Positions 36,041 to 44,540 of a DNA stretch of 64,000 bases are shown piece after piece (the stretch's first letter is position 1; each line of letters starts with the position of its first letter). The stretch spans positions 4,797-68,796 of the forward strand of contig DAOUGD010000096.1 in the NCBI GenBank assembly GCA_034429475.1. The letters are read 5' to 3'. Position numbers and translations under genes: made by a program. The stretch is from JAKQHY01 sp034429475. Its GTDB lineage: Bacteria > Chloroflexota > Anaerolineae > B4-G1 > SLSP01. The notes under the pieces are model-generated. The model worked only from the letters and a program-made list of their open reading frames with translations, made no database searches and was not told the DNA's origin.

Positions 36041-37015
36041 TCAGATTGCAGTATAGACCTTATCGGCGCGGCTGAGATAATGCTCGTATTTAGCGCGGAT
36101 GTCAGCCTCCCATCCTGCCGGCCAGTTCGCCAGGCGTTGGTCCAGGCCGCGGGGAATTTCGTAGAGATACCGCGCCAGCCGCGCCAACCACCAAACCAGG
36201 AGGATGCGATAGTAGGTGTGGACACGCAAGGCGAAAGTCGCACCCTTGACGAAATCGCAGTAGGTGGCAATGCTCCACTCCCAACGCGACTCGGGCACGC
36301 CGAGATAGGCGGCATGGGCAAACAAATCGGCCAGATCAAAAGCCGGATCGCCCCATCCGCTATATTCCCAATCCACCGAAGCCCAACCACTGGGGCGGCG
36401 GATGAAGTTCAGGATGTTGGGGTCTGTGCGACAAAGGGCGGTAGGGGCGGCGGAGAAATCTGGAAATGAAGTTGCCTCCATTCTGGCGACGAAATCTGGC
36501 AGAGTTTTGGGCTGTATCTCGCCAGGAATGTGCGCGCACTGGTCGTGGATCAATTGCTTGCATGCTTCTGCCGTGCGTGGGCTGAGCACGGCATCCGTTA
36601 AGGGATGCTGTACTTTGTCCGGTGTGAGTGTGTGAATCGTTGCCAGGTGTTGGAGCAGTGCATACCATTCGTTATCGGTGGCAGGGGGTGTGCCGCTCAC
36701 GTCGCCCACCAACCAGGTTTGCACGATGACGGGCTGCGGGTAGCGCGTGCGTTCCAGCAGGAGAGGCTGCGGCGCGATGCGCAGCCCCGCCTGCCATAGC
36801 GCCAGCAGCGCGCCGTACTCGCGCCCGGCCCGGTCGCGCCCGTCGCGCTGGCTGAACTTAACGACGATGTCGGCCTCCGAGTCTGTGACGCGATAGAGTC
36901 GGTTATTGCGCCCGCCCGTGATAAGCGCGATGTGCCCATTCTGCCAGTCGTGTTCGGCTTCGGGCGCGGCTTGCGCCAGATAGTCCAAGAGAGAATACAA
37001 TTCCAAGTCTGTCAT
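36041..37015 (-). CDS. APH/choline-kinase-like phosphotransferase
   Basis: 324 residues. Aminoglycoside phosphotransferase fold: N-lobe Gly-rich GGRNNRLYRVT and VVKFS with the ATP-binding Lys; catalytic loop LCRTDPNILNF where Asp is present but the usual HGD is RTD; metal motif VDWEYSGWGDPAFDLADL. Start 37015 is 8 bp after the GH43-like stop; longer in-frame starts would overlap that gene. In this cluster it more likely phosphorylates a sugar or amino sugar than an antibiotic. Confidence 0.88.
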   Translation of the reverse strand: MTDLELYSLLDYLAQAAPEAEHDWQNGHIALITGGRNNRLYRVTDSEADIVVKFSQRDGRDRAGREYGALLALWQAGLRIAPQPLLLERTRYPQPVIVQTWLVGDVSGTPPATDNEWYALLQHLATIHTLTPDKVQHPLTDAVLSPRTAEACKQLIHDQCAHIPGEIQPKTLPDFVARMEATSFPDFSAAPTALCRTDPNILNFIRRPSGWASVDWEYSGWGDPAFDLADLFAHAAYLGVPESRWEWSIATYCDFVKGATFALRVHTYYRILLVWWLARLARYLYEIPRGLDQRLANWPAGWEADIRAKYEHYLSRADKVYTAI

Positions 37016-37023
37016 AGCCGGCT

Positions 37024-37923
37024 TCACGCCATCACAGGGTTTCCATCCAGCCAAACCACACGCCTCTGTGACAGATACCACGTTTTGCCGCCATCGTTGT
37101 TCCCCTGGAAGAACAGAGTCGTCGCGCCGTCGTCGTCCACAAACACAAAGGGATGGCCCGATTCGGAAGCGTTCCACGTTCCTGGCGCGCCGTTGGGCAA
37201 AAACGGCTTGTCCGAAAGCCGCCGCCAGGAGAGACCGTCGTCGCTGACGGCGCAGCCGATTTGTTGCGGGGCGTTGTTATACGCGCCGCCGTAGAACATG
37301 AAGAAGCGCCCGTCATGTCGGCAGACGGCAGGCGCTTCGATGCACTGCTGTTCCCAGGGCAGTTCTGGCTGAAGGATGGGCGCGGTGCAAAGCTGCGTCC
37401 AACGCGCGCGCCCGAAGTCGGAGTCCAGCGGCGCGGCGGCGACGCCGAGCAGTTGCGTCGTCATCGTGGGATCGCGGGTGGCAAAGTAGAGCAGGAGCCG
37501 GCCCGCGTGGGGGATCACGTCGGCGTCAATCGCGCGGCCCACCGTCCACGCGCCGGTCGGCGCGAAGATGGGGTTGGTCGCATTGCGCGTGAAGTGCAAT
37601 CCGTCCGAGGAAACGGCATGGCAAAGCGCATCCTTGGGGCCATTCCCGTAAGTCTGGTAGAACAGATGCACTTGCCCCGCCAATACCAGCGCGCCGGGCG
37701 CGCACAGGCCGTTCTGCTCATAAGGCGCAGCCGGCAAAAGCTCGCCGACCTTGCGCCACGTCTCCAGGTCGTCGCTCTGGGCGATGCCGATGGCCCAGCC
37801 GTCACCGGGCCGCCCATCGCCAAACGGCGACATGGAGTAGTAGAGCCAATAGCATCCGGCAAAGCGCACTACCGCCGGGTCTTTAGCAAAAGGACGCCCG
37901 CGAGATGTGTCTGCATACATCAT
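37024..37923 (-). CDS. GH43/GH117-like five-bladed propeller glycosidase
   Basis: 299 residues. Propeller signatures: FAKDPAVVRFAGCYWLYYS (conserved Asp), AIGIAQSDDLETW, IDADVIPHAGRLLLYFATRD and FMFYGGAYN. No signal peptide, so it acts inside the cell on imported oligosaccharide. ATG 37923 is preceded by AGGAGG, which comes from dispersed repeat copy 2. The reading frame continues upstream through the MFS gene by chance; that extension is not coding. Confidence 0.87.
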   Translation of the reverse strand: MMYADTSRGRPFAKDPAVVRFAGCYWLYYSMSPFGDGRPGDGWAIGIAQSDDLETWRKVGELLPAAPYEQNGLCAPGALVLAGQVHLFYQTYGNGPKDALCHAVSSDGLHFTRNATNPIFAPTGAWTVGRAIDADVIPHAGRLLLYFATRDPTMTTQLLGVAAAPLDSDFGRARWTQLCTAPILQPELPWEQQCIEAPAVCRHDGRFFMFYGGAYNNAPQQIGCAVSDDGLSWRRLSDKPFLPNGAPGTWNASESGHPFVFVDDDGATTLFFQGNNDGGKTWYLSQRRVVWLDGNPVMA

Positions 37924-37931
37924 TTGCCCGC

Positions 37932-38060
37932 CTCCTCTGAAAATACAAGACTGTTTCACGCAAAGACGCAAAGACGCAAAGTAAAAAAACAGAAACTTGG
38001 CGAGCTTGGCGCCTTTGCGTGAAATTTTCATCCAATCGCTGGTGAATCGCCGGTTAATGG
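37932..38060. repeat. dispersed repeat copy 2, overlapping the MFS gene end
   Basis: Near-identical to 33520-33647. It supplies the ribosome site of the gene at 37923 and, at its other end, the last eleven codons and stop (38028) of the MFS gene. Confidence 0.93.
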
Positions 38061-39224
38061 CAAATTCTCTCCTTTGAAGAACCACACGGCCAGCGCCAGG
38101 GCGATGCTCACCAGGATGGCGACGACGGCGAAGGGCGCCCGCACATCCAGCGCCAACAATTCGCCGCCCAGCAGCGTCCCCAAAATCATGGCGCCAGTCC
38201 ACAACAGGTGCAGCAACCCAAACACCCGCCCGTGGACTTCCGGCTCCGCCGCCACTGCGACCATCCCCGGCAGCAGGGTGGACAGCGCCCAGGCCGCGCC
38301 GACGCCCAGCGCCCCAAAGAGATACAGCCCCCACACCGAATGCGCCGTGAGGAGTGTGCCGACGATGGCCGCCAGCATCACCCCCAACGCGAACAATGCG
38401 GGCACTCGCACGCCGCGACGGTCCGCGAGTCGCCCGGCCGCCAGTTGCGTCAACGAGGCGAAAATGGCGCTGCCGGCCGCGTACCACGCGACGGCGACAT
38501 TGCTTCCCCCCTGTTGCTTGATCAGCAGAGGCAGCAGGGTGGTCACGCCATAGTAGCAGGTGGGGAGAAACCGCAGCAGGCCCAGGACGAGGAGACGCGG
38601 GCGGCGGAGCAGCGCGCCGTAGCCGTCGGGAGCAGGCCGGGTTTCTTGTGGACGGGGGCGCAGGCGCGGCAGGAAGCCCGCCGCCAGGACGGTGAGCGCC
38701 CCGAATCCCGTCAACGCCAGTCCCAATGCGGCATAGCGATTCTCGCCCAGGATGGCGACGGCGAGGGGGTTGCCCACCGCGCCGCCGATCGTATAGCCCC
38801 AGTTGTAGAGCGCCGAGAAGACCCCCAGCGCCCCCGCCCCGGCCGCCAGGGTGAGGTAGCCCTGACTGCTCAATGTAGCCAATCCCAGCCCGGCGCTGCC
38901 GAGTCCCCACAGCGCGCTCACCGCCCACGGGACGTGAAGAACGTAAAGCAGATTGCTCAACGCCGTGGCGGCCACCCCCAACATCAACAGTACCTTGTGT
39001 CCCCAACGGTCGCTCAAAATGCCCCCCACGACAGAGGCTACCATCCCCACCACCTGCCCCCACGCCATCACCTGGGCCACCTGGCGCACCGGGTACTCCA
39101 TGATCTCGTTGAGATAGATGCTGATGAAATTGCGCCCCGGCATCAACATCATGCCGTTGAGCAGTTGCACCACCAGTAACAAATACAAGGGCCAGCGACT
39201 TTTCTGGGGCGATAATGCAGTCAT
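38028..39224 (-). CDS. MFS transporter, first gene of glycan cluster
   Basis: 398 residues, about 12 TM helices. Loop motif GGILSDRWGHKVLL after TM2 and GRLADRRGVRVPAL after TM8. ATG 39224 follows GAGG. Likely a sugar or sugar-acid importer given downstream glycosidases and kinase. Its C-terminal residues LTGDSPAIG are encoded inside the dispersed repeat, so the natural end may have been altered. Confidence 0.93.
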   Translation of the reverse strand: MTALSPQKSRWPLYLLLVVQLLNGMMLMPGRNFISIYLNEIMEYPVRQVAQVMAWGQVVGMVASVVGGILSDRWGHKVLLMLGVAATALSNLLYVLHVPWAVSALWGLGSAGLGLATLSSQGYLTLAAGAGALGVFSALYNWGYTIGGAVGNPLAVAILGENRYAALGLALTGFGALTVLAAGFLPRLRPRPQETRPAPDGYGALLRRPRLLVLGLLRFLPTCYYGVTTLLPLLIKQQGGSNVAVAWYAAGSAIFASLTQLAAGRLADRRGVRVPALFALGVMLAAIVGTLLTAHSVWGLYLFGALGVGAAWALSTLLPGMVAVAAEPEVHGRVFGLLHLLWTGAMILGTLLGGELLALDVRAPFAVVAILVSIALALAVWFFKGENLPLTGDSPAIG

Positions 39225-39309
39225 CGTACCTCGCGCGAGTTTTTTGATACACCCTTCAGATCGGTGAGTATAGGCCAGGTCGGGGAAAATACAACGCAAG
39301 ACAAACCCT

Positions 39310-39351
39310 AAAAAAACCTTCCCGGAAGCCTTATCGGCTTCCGGGAAGGTT
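39310..39351 (-). terminator. rho-independent terminator after the PH-domain gene
   Basis: Minus strand: about 16-bp GC-rich stem AACCTTCCCGGAAGCC with its complement, short loop, then seven T. It follows the PH-domain stop (39381) by about 30 bp and separates it from the MFS-led cluster. Confidence 0.92.
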
Positions 39352-39380
39352 CAGGTACGTTCTGGCGATGGTCCGGCGCG

Positions 39381-39986
39381 TTACTTCTCCAGCAATTGGC
39401 GGATAGCGCGCACTTCGGCCAGCAGGGCGTTGAAATTGGCGGGCGACGCGGCTTCCGCTTCTTCGCCCATCGTCGGCGGCATCGCGCTGTGGAAGCGGCT
39501 GAGGGAGGCGACCACCAGCTCGTACACTTCCTGCGCGTTGGGCAGGCCGACCAGCTTCTGCTCCGGCTCCCCGCTCGACGCGCTCAACCCGGCGGTCTGG
39601 ATGTCCAGGCTGCCGAGGCCGAACAGACGGTCAAACGGCCCCTGCTTGACCGTCAGATTGGTCACGGTGCGGTACGGCACGTGCTTGACCGATTTGGTCA
39701 GAATGCCCTGGCGGACGATGATCTCATCCGCGTGGATTTCGTAACGCAGACTGCGATAGTAGGGCGCGATCACGAGCATCGTCGGGACCCACCACAGCAA
39801 GTTGCAGCCCAGGGTGACGAGGAAGGCGATGGTGACGGCCTCGAAACCGACCGCGGCATCTAGGGTGATCAGCCAGCCAGTCAAAATGCCGCAGAGCAAG
39901 ATCAGCAATGCCGTGATGTGCGCGATCCACCGGCACTTGCTCACGTACTTCGGGTCTGGGGTAAAGATTTTTGGATAGGTGTTCAT
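39381..39986 (-). CDS. bacterial PH-domain membrane protein (YdbS/YdbT-like)
   Basis: 201 residues. Two TM helices (about 22-45 and 50-75), then a bPH2 domain: LRYEIHADEIIVRQGILTKSVKHVPY and VTNLTVKQGPFDRLFGLGSLDIQTAG (read in parts), typical of the YdbS/YdbT family. The C-terminus is a helix ending RAIRQLLEK. AGGAGGTTATTACA precedes the ATG. The family is found near secretion and stress functions; role unclear. Confidence 0.9.
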   Translation of the reverse strand: MNTYPKIFTPDPKYVSKCRWIAHITALLILLCGILTGWLITLDAAVGFEAVTIAFLVTLGCNLLWWVPTMLVIAPYYRSLRYEIHADEIIVRQGILTKSVKHVPYRTVTNLTVKQGPFDRLFGLGSLDIQTAGLSASSGEPEQKLVGLPNAQEVYELVVASLSRFHSAMPPTMGEEAEAASPANFNALLAEVRAIRQLLEK

Positions 39987-40148
39987 TGTAATAACCTCCT
40001 GTTAGGTTGAACTTGATGATACTTTCATGATAAACGATTCCTGTCAGAATACATCGGCCTGCGGGCTAAATTTCCCCCTGTTCCTGGGATCAAGACTTTC
40101 CTGTCCCAACGGATTGGGCGAAACTGCGCCGCCCCTCCCGTTAGCCGG

Positions 40149-40176
40149 TTGAGCAAGCCATAGAAGGATGTATACT
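40149..40176 (+). promoter_or_regulatory. promoter of the GH43-GH51 operon
   Basis: TTGAGC (40149-40154), 16-bp spacer, TATACT (40171-40176), 49 bp upstream of the ATG at 40225. A loose palindrome centred on CCGG (TTAGCCGGTTGA) overlaps the -35 and could be a LacI-type operator, but matches the perfect sites at 58690 poorly. Confidence 0.55.
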
Positions 40177-40224
40177 AACGCAATAGGCTACAAAACGTCC
40201 TACACGATAAAAAAGGAGTTAACG

Positions 40225-41817
40225 ATGACCACCATCCACAATCCCATTCTTAAAGGCTTTAATCCCGATCCATCCATTCTCCGCGTCGGCGAGGATTACT
40301 ACATCGCCACCTCGACGTTTGAGTGGTTTCCGGGAGTACAAATTCATCATTCCCGCGACCTGGTCCACTGGCGGCTGCTGACCCGGCCTCTCGACCGTGT
40401 GAGCCAGCTCGATATGACCGGGCATCACGCCTCTTGCGGCATCTGGGCGCCGAATCTCACCTGGGATGACGGCGTGTTCTACCTGGTGTACACCGACGTC
40501 AAGACCTACGCGATGGAGATCAAGGACACTCACAACTATGTGGTGACGGCGTCGGCCATTGAAGGCCCCTGGTCGGAGCCGACCTACCTCCACAGTCACG
40601 GCTTCGACCCCTCGCTGTATCACGAAGACGGGCGGCACTGGGTGCTCAGCATGGAGACGGATTACCGCAAAGGGCGCAATCGCTTCGCCGGCATTTTGAT
40701 GCAGGAATATCTGCCCGCCGAGCAGCGGCTCATCGGCCCGGTGTTCAATATCTTCAAGGGGACTCCCCTCGGCCTCACCGAAGGCCCCAACCTCTACAAG
40801 AAGGATGGCTGGTATTACCTGATCGTGGCCGAGGGCGGCACGTCGCTGGGCCACGCCGTCACTGTGGCGCGTTCTCGCACCCTCACCGGCCCTTACGAGG
40901 CCGACCCGGCCGGCCCCGCCCTTACCAGCCGCAACGCTCCGCTCGATCCCCTCCAGAAGGCCGGACACGCCAGTATCGTCGAGGCGTCGGGATCGGGTTG
41001 GTATCTGGCCCACCTCTGCGGCCGGCCCATCGCCCGCAAAGGCCGCTGCCCGCTCGGACGCGAGACGGCCTTGCAGCAGGTGATCTGGACGGAGGACGGC
41101 TGGCTACGGGTCGGGCCGGTGGCCGGACGCGCCGCCCTCGCAGTGCCCGCTCCCGACCTGCCCCCACACCCCTGGCCCGCGTCGCCCGTCCGCGAGGACT
41201 TCGACGCGCCGCGCCTGCCGCTCGACTTCCAGACGATGCGGGTGCCTCTGGGGGCTGACGCTCTCAGCCTCACCGAAAGGCCGGGTTTCCTCCGGCTCAA
41301 GGGCCGCGAATCCATCGCCTCGCGGCACATCCAGGCTCTGGTCGCGCGCCGGCAACAAGCGTTCCACTACCGGGCCGCGACCTGCCTGGAGTTTGCTCCG
41401 CAGCATTACAAGCACGCGGCGGGACTCATCTGCCTGTACGACCAGGAAAACCTCTTCTACCTGAAGATGGGGTTCGACGAGGAACTGGGGCGGATGGTCG
41501 AGATTATGACGCGCAACAACGGCGCCCTCGATTTCCCGCTGACCCAACCCGTTTCCATCCCCAGCACCGGCCGGTGGGTGCTGGCGGTTGAGGTAGACTA
41601 TGATCGCCTGCAATTCTCGCACGGGCCAGAAGGGGGGCCGTTGACGCCGCTTGGCGACGCCTTCGACGCCAGCATTCTCTCGGACGAGTATTGCCGCGAG
41701 GGCCGGTTCACCGGCGCATTTGTCGGCCTCTGCTGCCAGGACCTCACGGGGGGCCGCCAGCACGCCGACTTCGATTGGTTCGAGTATGAGGAAGTTGAAA
41801 TTCAGGAGCTTGCATAA
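40225..41817 (+). CDS. GH43 beta-xylosidase / arabinofuranosidase
   Basis: 530 residues, an intracellular two-domain GH43. The propeller (1-310) shows the base Asp in GFNPDPSILRVGEDYY, the pKa-tuning Asp in VYTDVK and the acid Glu in LTEGPNLYKKDGWYYL (near 187). The C-terminal beta-sandwich (about 335-530, YKHAAGLICLYDQENLFYLK) is as in XynB-type xylosidases. AAAAGGAG precedes ATG 40225. Followed after 22 bp by a GH51 gene. Confidence 0.95.
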   Translation: MTTIHNPILKGFNPDPSILRVGEDYYIATSTFEWFPGVQIHHSRDLVHWRLLTRPLDRVSQLDMTGHHASCGIWAPNLTWDDGVFYLVYTDVKTYAMEIKDTHNYVVTASAIEGPWSEPTYLHSHGFDPSLYHEDGRHWVLSMETDYRKGRNRFAGILMQEYLPAEQRLIGPVFNIFKGTPLGLTEGPNLYKKDGWYYLIVAEGGTSLGHAVTVARSRTLTGPYEADPAGPALTSRNAPLDPLQKAGHASIVEASGSGWYLAHLCGRPIARKGRCPLGRETALQQVIWTEDGWLRVGPVAGRAALAVPAPDLPPHPWPASPVREDFDAPRLPLDFQTMRVPLGADALSLTERPGFLRLKGRESIASRHIQALVARRQQAFHYRAATCLEFAPQHYKHAAGLICLYDQENLFYLKMGFDEELGRMVEIMTRNNGALDFPLTQPVSIPSTGRWVLAVEVDYDRLQFSHGPEGGPLTPLGDAFDASILSDEYCREGRFTGAFVGLCCQDLTGGRQHADFDWFEYEEVEIQELA

Positions 41818-41839
41818 AGCAAAGAAGGAGGTCAAGAGG

Positions 41840-43333
41840 ATGAAAAAGTCACTTCAGGAAGCAACGATTAGAATTGATATCCAACGGATCATTGACGATA
41901 TTGACCCCAAAATCTATGGGGTATTTATGGAGCCGATTGGTTTCAACCGGAATGGTGTGACCGGCAATACGTTATACGGCCCTGTGTACAATCCAGATTC
42001 GCCGCTTGCCAACGCAGAGGGGTTTAATGCGGAATACATTGAGGCCGCGAAAGAATTGCGAATCAGCAACATGCGTTGGCCGGGCGGCAATTTCACGGCG
42101 AATTACCACTGGCAGGACGGGATTGGGCCTAAAGACCAAAGGCCGGTGCGCAAGGAGTTGGCCTGGGGCGTTAACGAGAGTAATCAGGTCGGCACCGATG
42201 AATGGGTGCAGCTCAACAGCGCCATCCATTCTGAGAATGTTGTTTGTCTCAATATGGGCACAGGGGGGATCCAGGAGGCATGTTCCTGGTTGGAATATTG
42301 CAATGGCGAGCCAGGCACCTATTATGCGGACCTGCGGGCCAAATTCGGTCATCCCGACCCCTACGGGATAAAGTATTGGTGTCTGGGCAACGAAGTGGAT
42401 GGCTCGCCGTGGATTATTGGTCATAAAAATGCGGATGAATATTGCCGGTTAGCCAAGGAAATAGCCAAAGCGATGAAAAAAGTTGACCCGACGATCACGT
42501 TGATCGCCAATGGCTCTTCGTATTATCAGCCAACGATGGACTGGGTCGAATGGAATTGGAAGGTGCTGAATGAGCTGCGGGGGGTGGCCGACTACCTGTC
42601 ATTGCACCGCTACTGGGACCATTCTGACAACTATTATGAGTATATGGGGAAAGAGGCCAGGGTTCTGGAAGAAAAAATAGCCATTCCGGCCGCGCAAGCC
42701 CAAGCTGTACAAAGCGTTTACAGAATGGCTAAGCCTATGTATCTCTCCTTCGACGAGTGGGCGCCGCACCCGCATAGCGGCGGATTGCTGACCACCCTCG
42801 CCGCCGCCCAGTTTTTGAATGCGTTTATTCGTCACGCCGATATGGTGAAAATGGCGAATTATACCCTGTTGACCGCCATCCTGGGGTTCGATCCGACGCA
42901 TGGAAAACACTTCAAAACCCCGTTCTTTTATGTGTTCAAGATGTTTTCCAATGCATGCCTGGGAAAATCGCTCGACGCCTGGGTCAGATGTGATACCTTC
43001 GATGTGGACGCCTTCTACAAAGCTATTCCTTACCTGGATGTCTCAACCGTTTACGCTGAAGACCGTCATACCCTGATCCTCAACGTGGTTAATCGCCATC
43101 AAGACAAAGCCGTTACAGCCGACATCATCAGCAGCTTTGGGGAGTTTGCCTCTGAGGCCAGGGCGCAGGAAGTCTATCGTGAGGATCTGAAAGCCCCCTA
43201 TACCTACGCCGAGCAGGATGAATACATCCCTGAAACCAGAACTGTCGCAACCGACAAATCAACCCTGACCTATGCATTTCCACCGCACTCTTTTACGCAG
43301 ATCACCGTCGGAATGAATGAACGACTCCCCTGA
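41840..43333 (+). CDS. GH51 alpha-L-arabinofuranosidase
   Basis: 497 residues, full length for intracellular GH51. FMEPIGFNRNGVTG near the N-terminus, RWPGGNFTANYHW, acid/base Glu in WCLGNEVDG (near 184) and nucleophile Glu in LSFDEWAP (near 305). It removes arabinose side chains from arabinoxylo-oligosaccharides, complementing the upstream xylosidase. AAGGAGG lies before ATG 41840. Codon use looks visibly less GC-rich than its neighbour, suggesting a different origin. Confidence 0.95.
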   Translation: MKKSLQEATIRIDIQRIIDDIDPKIYGVFMEPIGFNRNGVTGNTLYGPVYNPDSPLANAEGFNAEYIEAAKELRISNMRWPGGNFTANYHWQDGIGPKDQRPVRKELAWGVNESNQVGTDEWVQLNSAIHSENVVCLNMGTGGIQEACSWLEYCNGEPGTYYADLRAKFGHPDPYGIKYWCLGNEVDGSPWIIGHKNADEYCRLAKEIAKAMKKVDPTITLIANGSSYYQPTMDWVEWNWKVLNELRGVADYLSLHRYWDHSDNYYEYMGKEARVLEEKIAIPAAQAQAVQSVYRMAKPMYLSFDEWAPHPHSGGLLTTLAAAQFLNAFIRHADMVKMANYTLLTAILGFDPTHGKHFKTPFFYVFKMFSNACLGKSLDAWVRCDTFDVDAFYKAIPYLDVSTVYAEDRHTLILNVVNRHQDKAVTADIISSFGEFASEARAQEVYREDLKAPYTYAEQDEYIPETRTVATDKSTLTYAFPPHSFTQITVGMNERLP

Positions 43334-43347
43334 AAAAAGGAGGGAGT

Positions 43348-43477
43348 TTCACGCAAAGGCGCAAAGCCGCAAAGATTTTTAAGATTGGACTAAATTTTAT
43401 AACGCAAACTACGATTTTCAATAAAGAATATGAAGATGGCTCTGCATTTTCCTTGGCGTCTTTGCACCTTTGCGTGA
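43348..43477. repeat. octamer hairpin with long loop (ACGCAAAG family)
   Basis: Left ACGCAAAG, GCGCAAAG, CCGCAAAG; right arm carries the inverted units ending CCTTTGCGTGAAA near 43460-43477; the loop is about 75 bp and AT-rich. It fills most of the 213-bp gap after the GH51 gene. Confidence 0.88.
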
Positions 43478-43546
43478 AATAGTTAGTTTCTTCAGCCGAG
43501 TCATGAATAACTCTCTCTATACGATCGCGATCTGAAAGGACGAACT

Positions 43547-44053
43547 ATGAGCCGTTATGACCGTACCACACGCAATTGCCTGGTAAGTGAATTGCCTCCT
43601 GAGCTGCTCCAGGCGGTGCGAGACTATAGCCAGGAGCAGCAGTTGGGCGATGTGGAAGCCGAAACCCTGTTCTGTTGTGAAACCCTCTCCACGAAGAAAA
43701 GCGCCGGTCGCCTGCCTTCCTGGCTGGAGGATGACTTGGACGCCACCCTCCACACGGCGCTGCTGCTGACCCCGCAATGGCTTATCTGGGCGCGCCAGGG
43801 AGATCGAACCAAGCCCGTGGTGATGGCAGCCAACCTGAAGGACATTCAAGTCAAAGCGTATACTTCGCGGTTCACGAAAGACACCGGGCTGGAGATCGTC
43901 GGCTACATCGGAGTCGCCAGGCGTCGCGCACGGGGATATGTGGGACTGGGGGCCGACGCCGCCGCGCAGGAGTTTTGCGAGGCGGTCAGGCAAGCAATCC
44001 TCAAGGTGAACCCGCCGGCGCAAAGACGGCCGCCCAAATGGTGGGGGGGCTGA
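43547..44053 (+). CDS. hypothetical protein, possible PH-like fold
   Basis: 168 residues, soluble. The middle segment (LLLTPQWLIWARQGDRTKPVV, read in parts, then ANLKDIQVKAYTSR) resembles a bacterial PH-like beta barrel; the C-terminus is a helix followed by a basic, Pro-rich tail. No catalytic motif. AAGGACGAACT precedes the ATG. Family not firmly recognised. Confidence 0.75.
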   Translation: MSRYDRTTRNCLVSELPPELLQAVRDYSQEQQLGDVEAETLFCCETLSTKKSAGRLPSWLEDDLDATLHTALLLTPQWLIWARQGDRTKPVVMAANLKDIQVKAYTSRFTKDTGLEIVGYIGVARRRARGYVGLGADAAAQEFCEAVRQAILKVNPPAQRRPPKWWGG

Positions 44054-44094
44054 GATAGGGATTGGGGTGTAACCTATAAGCAAGTCAATTCAAA

Positions 44095-44140
44095 AGGAGT
44101 TTAGCCGAACCTACAGTACAGCCCCGACAATGAAAATTTT
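44095..44140 (+). repeat. conserved 46-bp leader module
   Basis: Begins AGGAGTTTAGCCGAACCT and ends CAATGAAAATTTT. Gap-free match to 25081-25126 (minus). A triple-nonamer hairpin follows 3 bp later. Confidence 0.8.
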
Positions 44141-44142
44141 CA

Positions 44143-44206
44143 CCGCAGAGTACGCGGAGCACGCAGAGATTTCTTTTTCTCTGTATCCTCTGTGCTCTCT
44201 GTGGCT
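44143..44206. repeat. triple-nonamer hairpin (CCGCAGAGT family)
   Basis: Left arm CCGCAGAGT, ACGCGGAGC, ACGCAGAGA (44143-44169); right arm of three inverted nonamers (CTCTGTATC, CTCTGTGCT, CTCTGTGGC) ending near 44206. Directly upstream of the Imm17-like gene. Confidence 0.92.
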
Positions 44207-44228
44207 ATTTACTGAGGAGGCGTCATCT

Positions 44229-44447
44229 ATGAGTGAGATGTGGATGGGTATCATCGCCATTTTGGTCGGTTTGTTTACGCTGGGCGGCGCGATCGGCAAT
44301 TGGGATTGGTTTATGAATAACCGGCGCGTGCGCTTCGTGGTGGCAATTCTCAGCCGCACCGGCGCCCGTATCTTTTATGGCCTATTGGGAGCGTTGTTTA
44401 TCGTTCTGGGGCTGTTGGCAATGATGGGGGTGTTGAGTTCCGGCTAA
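44229..44447 (+). CDS. Imm17-family small membrane protein
   Basis: 72 residues, two TM helices. The sequence GNWDWFMNNRRVRFVVAIL followed by SRTGARIFYGLLGALFIVLG matches the immunity protein 17 pattern (NWDWF, RRxRF, GRxGARIFY). Imm17 is predicted to protect against toxins of polymorphic or contact-dependent systems. ATG 44229 has GAGGAGG upstream; a longer frame from 44130 is repeat sequence. No toxin gene is adjacent. Confidence 0.8.
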   Translation: MSEMWMGIIAILVGLFTLGGAIGNWDWFMNNRRVRFVVAILSRTGARIFYGLLGALFIVLGLLAMMGVLSSG

Positions 44448-44487
44448 TTCGCTTCCGTGCCGGGCCATGAAGCTCCCTTTTAAAACA

Positions 44488-44522
44488 CTTTTCGGCTGCG
44501 GGCACTGCCCGCAGCCGAAAAG
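44488..44522. terminator. perfect 16-bp hairpin between convergent genes
   Basis: CTTTTCGGCTGCGGGC, 3-base loop, perfect complement. It lies between the convergent Imm17-like and GH94 genes and probably acts as a shared terminator, although the T runs are short. Confidence 0.65.
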
Positions 44523-44540
44523 CAGGTTCATGGAATAGCC

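Noticed and set aside
36041..37015. Aminoglycoside resistance gene
   Set aside because: The fold fits, but it is embedded in a glycan operon and the catalytic loop is RTD rather than HGD; a metabolic kinase is more likely.
37024..39252. 742-residue minus-strand reading frame spanning two genes
   Set aside because: Only the last 299 codons look like protein; the rest is a shadow of the MFS gene plus the dispersed repeat, with a good ribosome site at 37923.
44130..44228. N-terminal extension of the Imm17-like gene
   Set aside because: The extension is nonamer hairpin sequence; the ATG at 44229 has its own ribosome site and starts the conserved domain.
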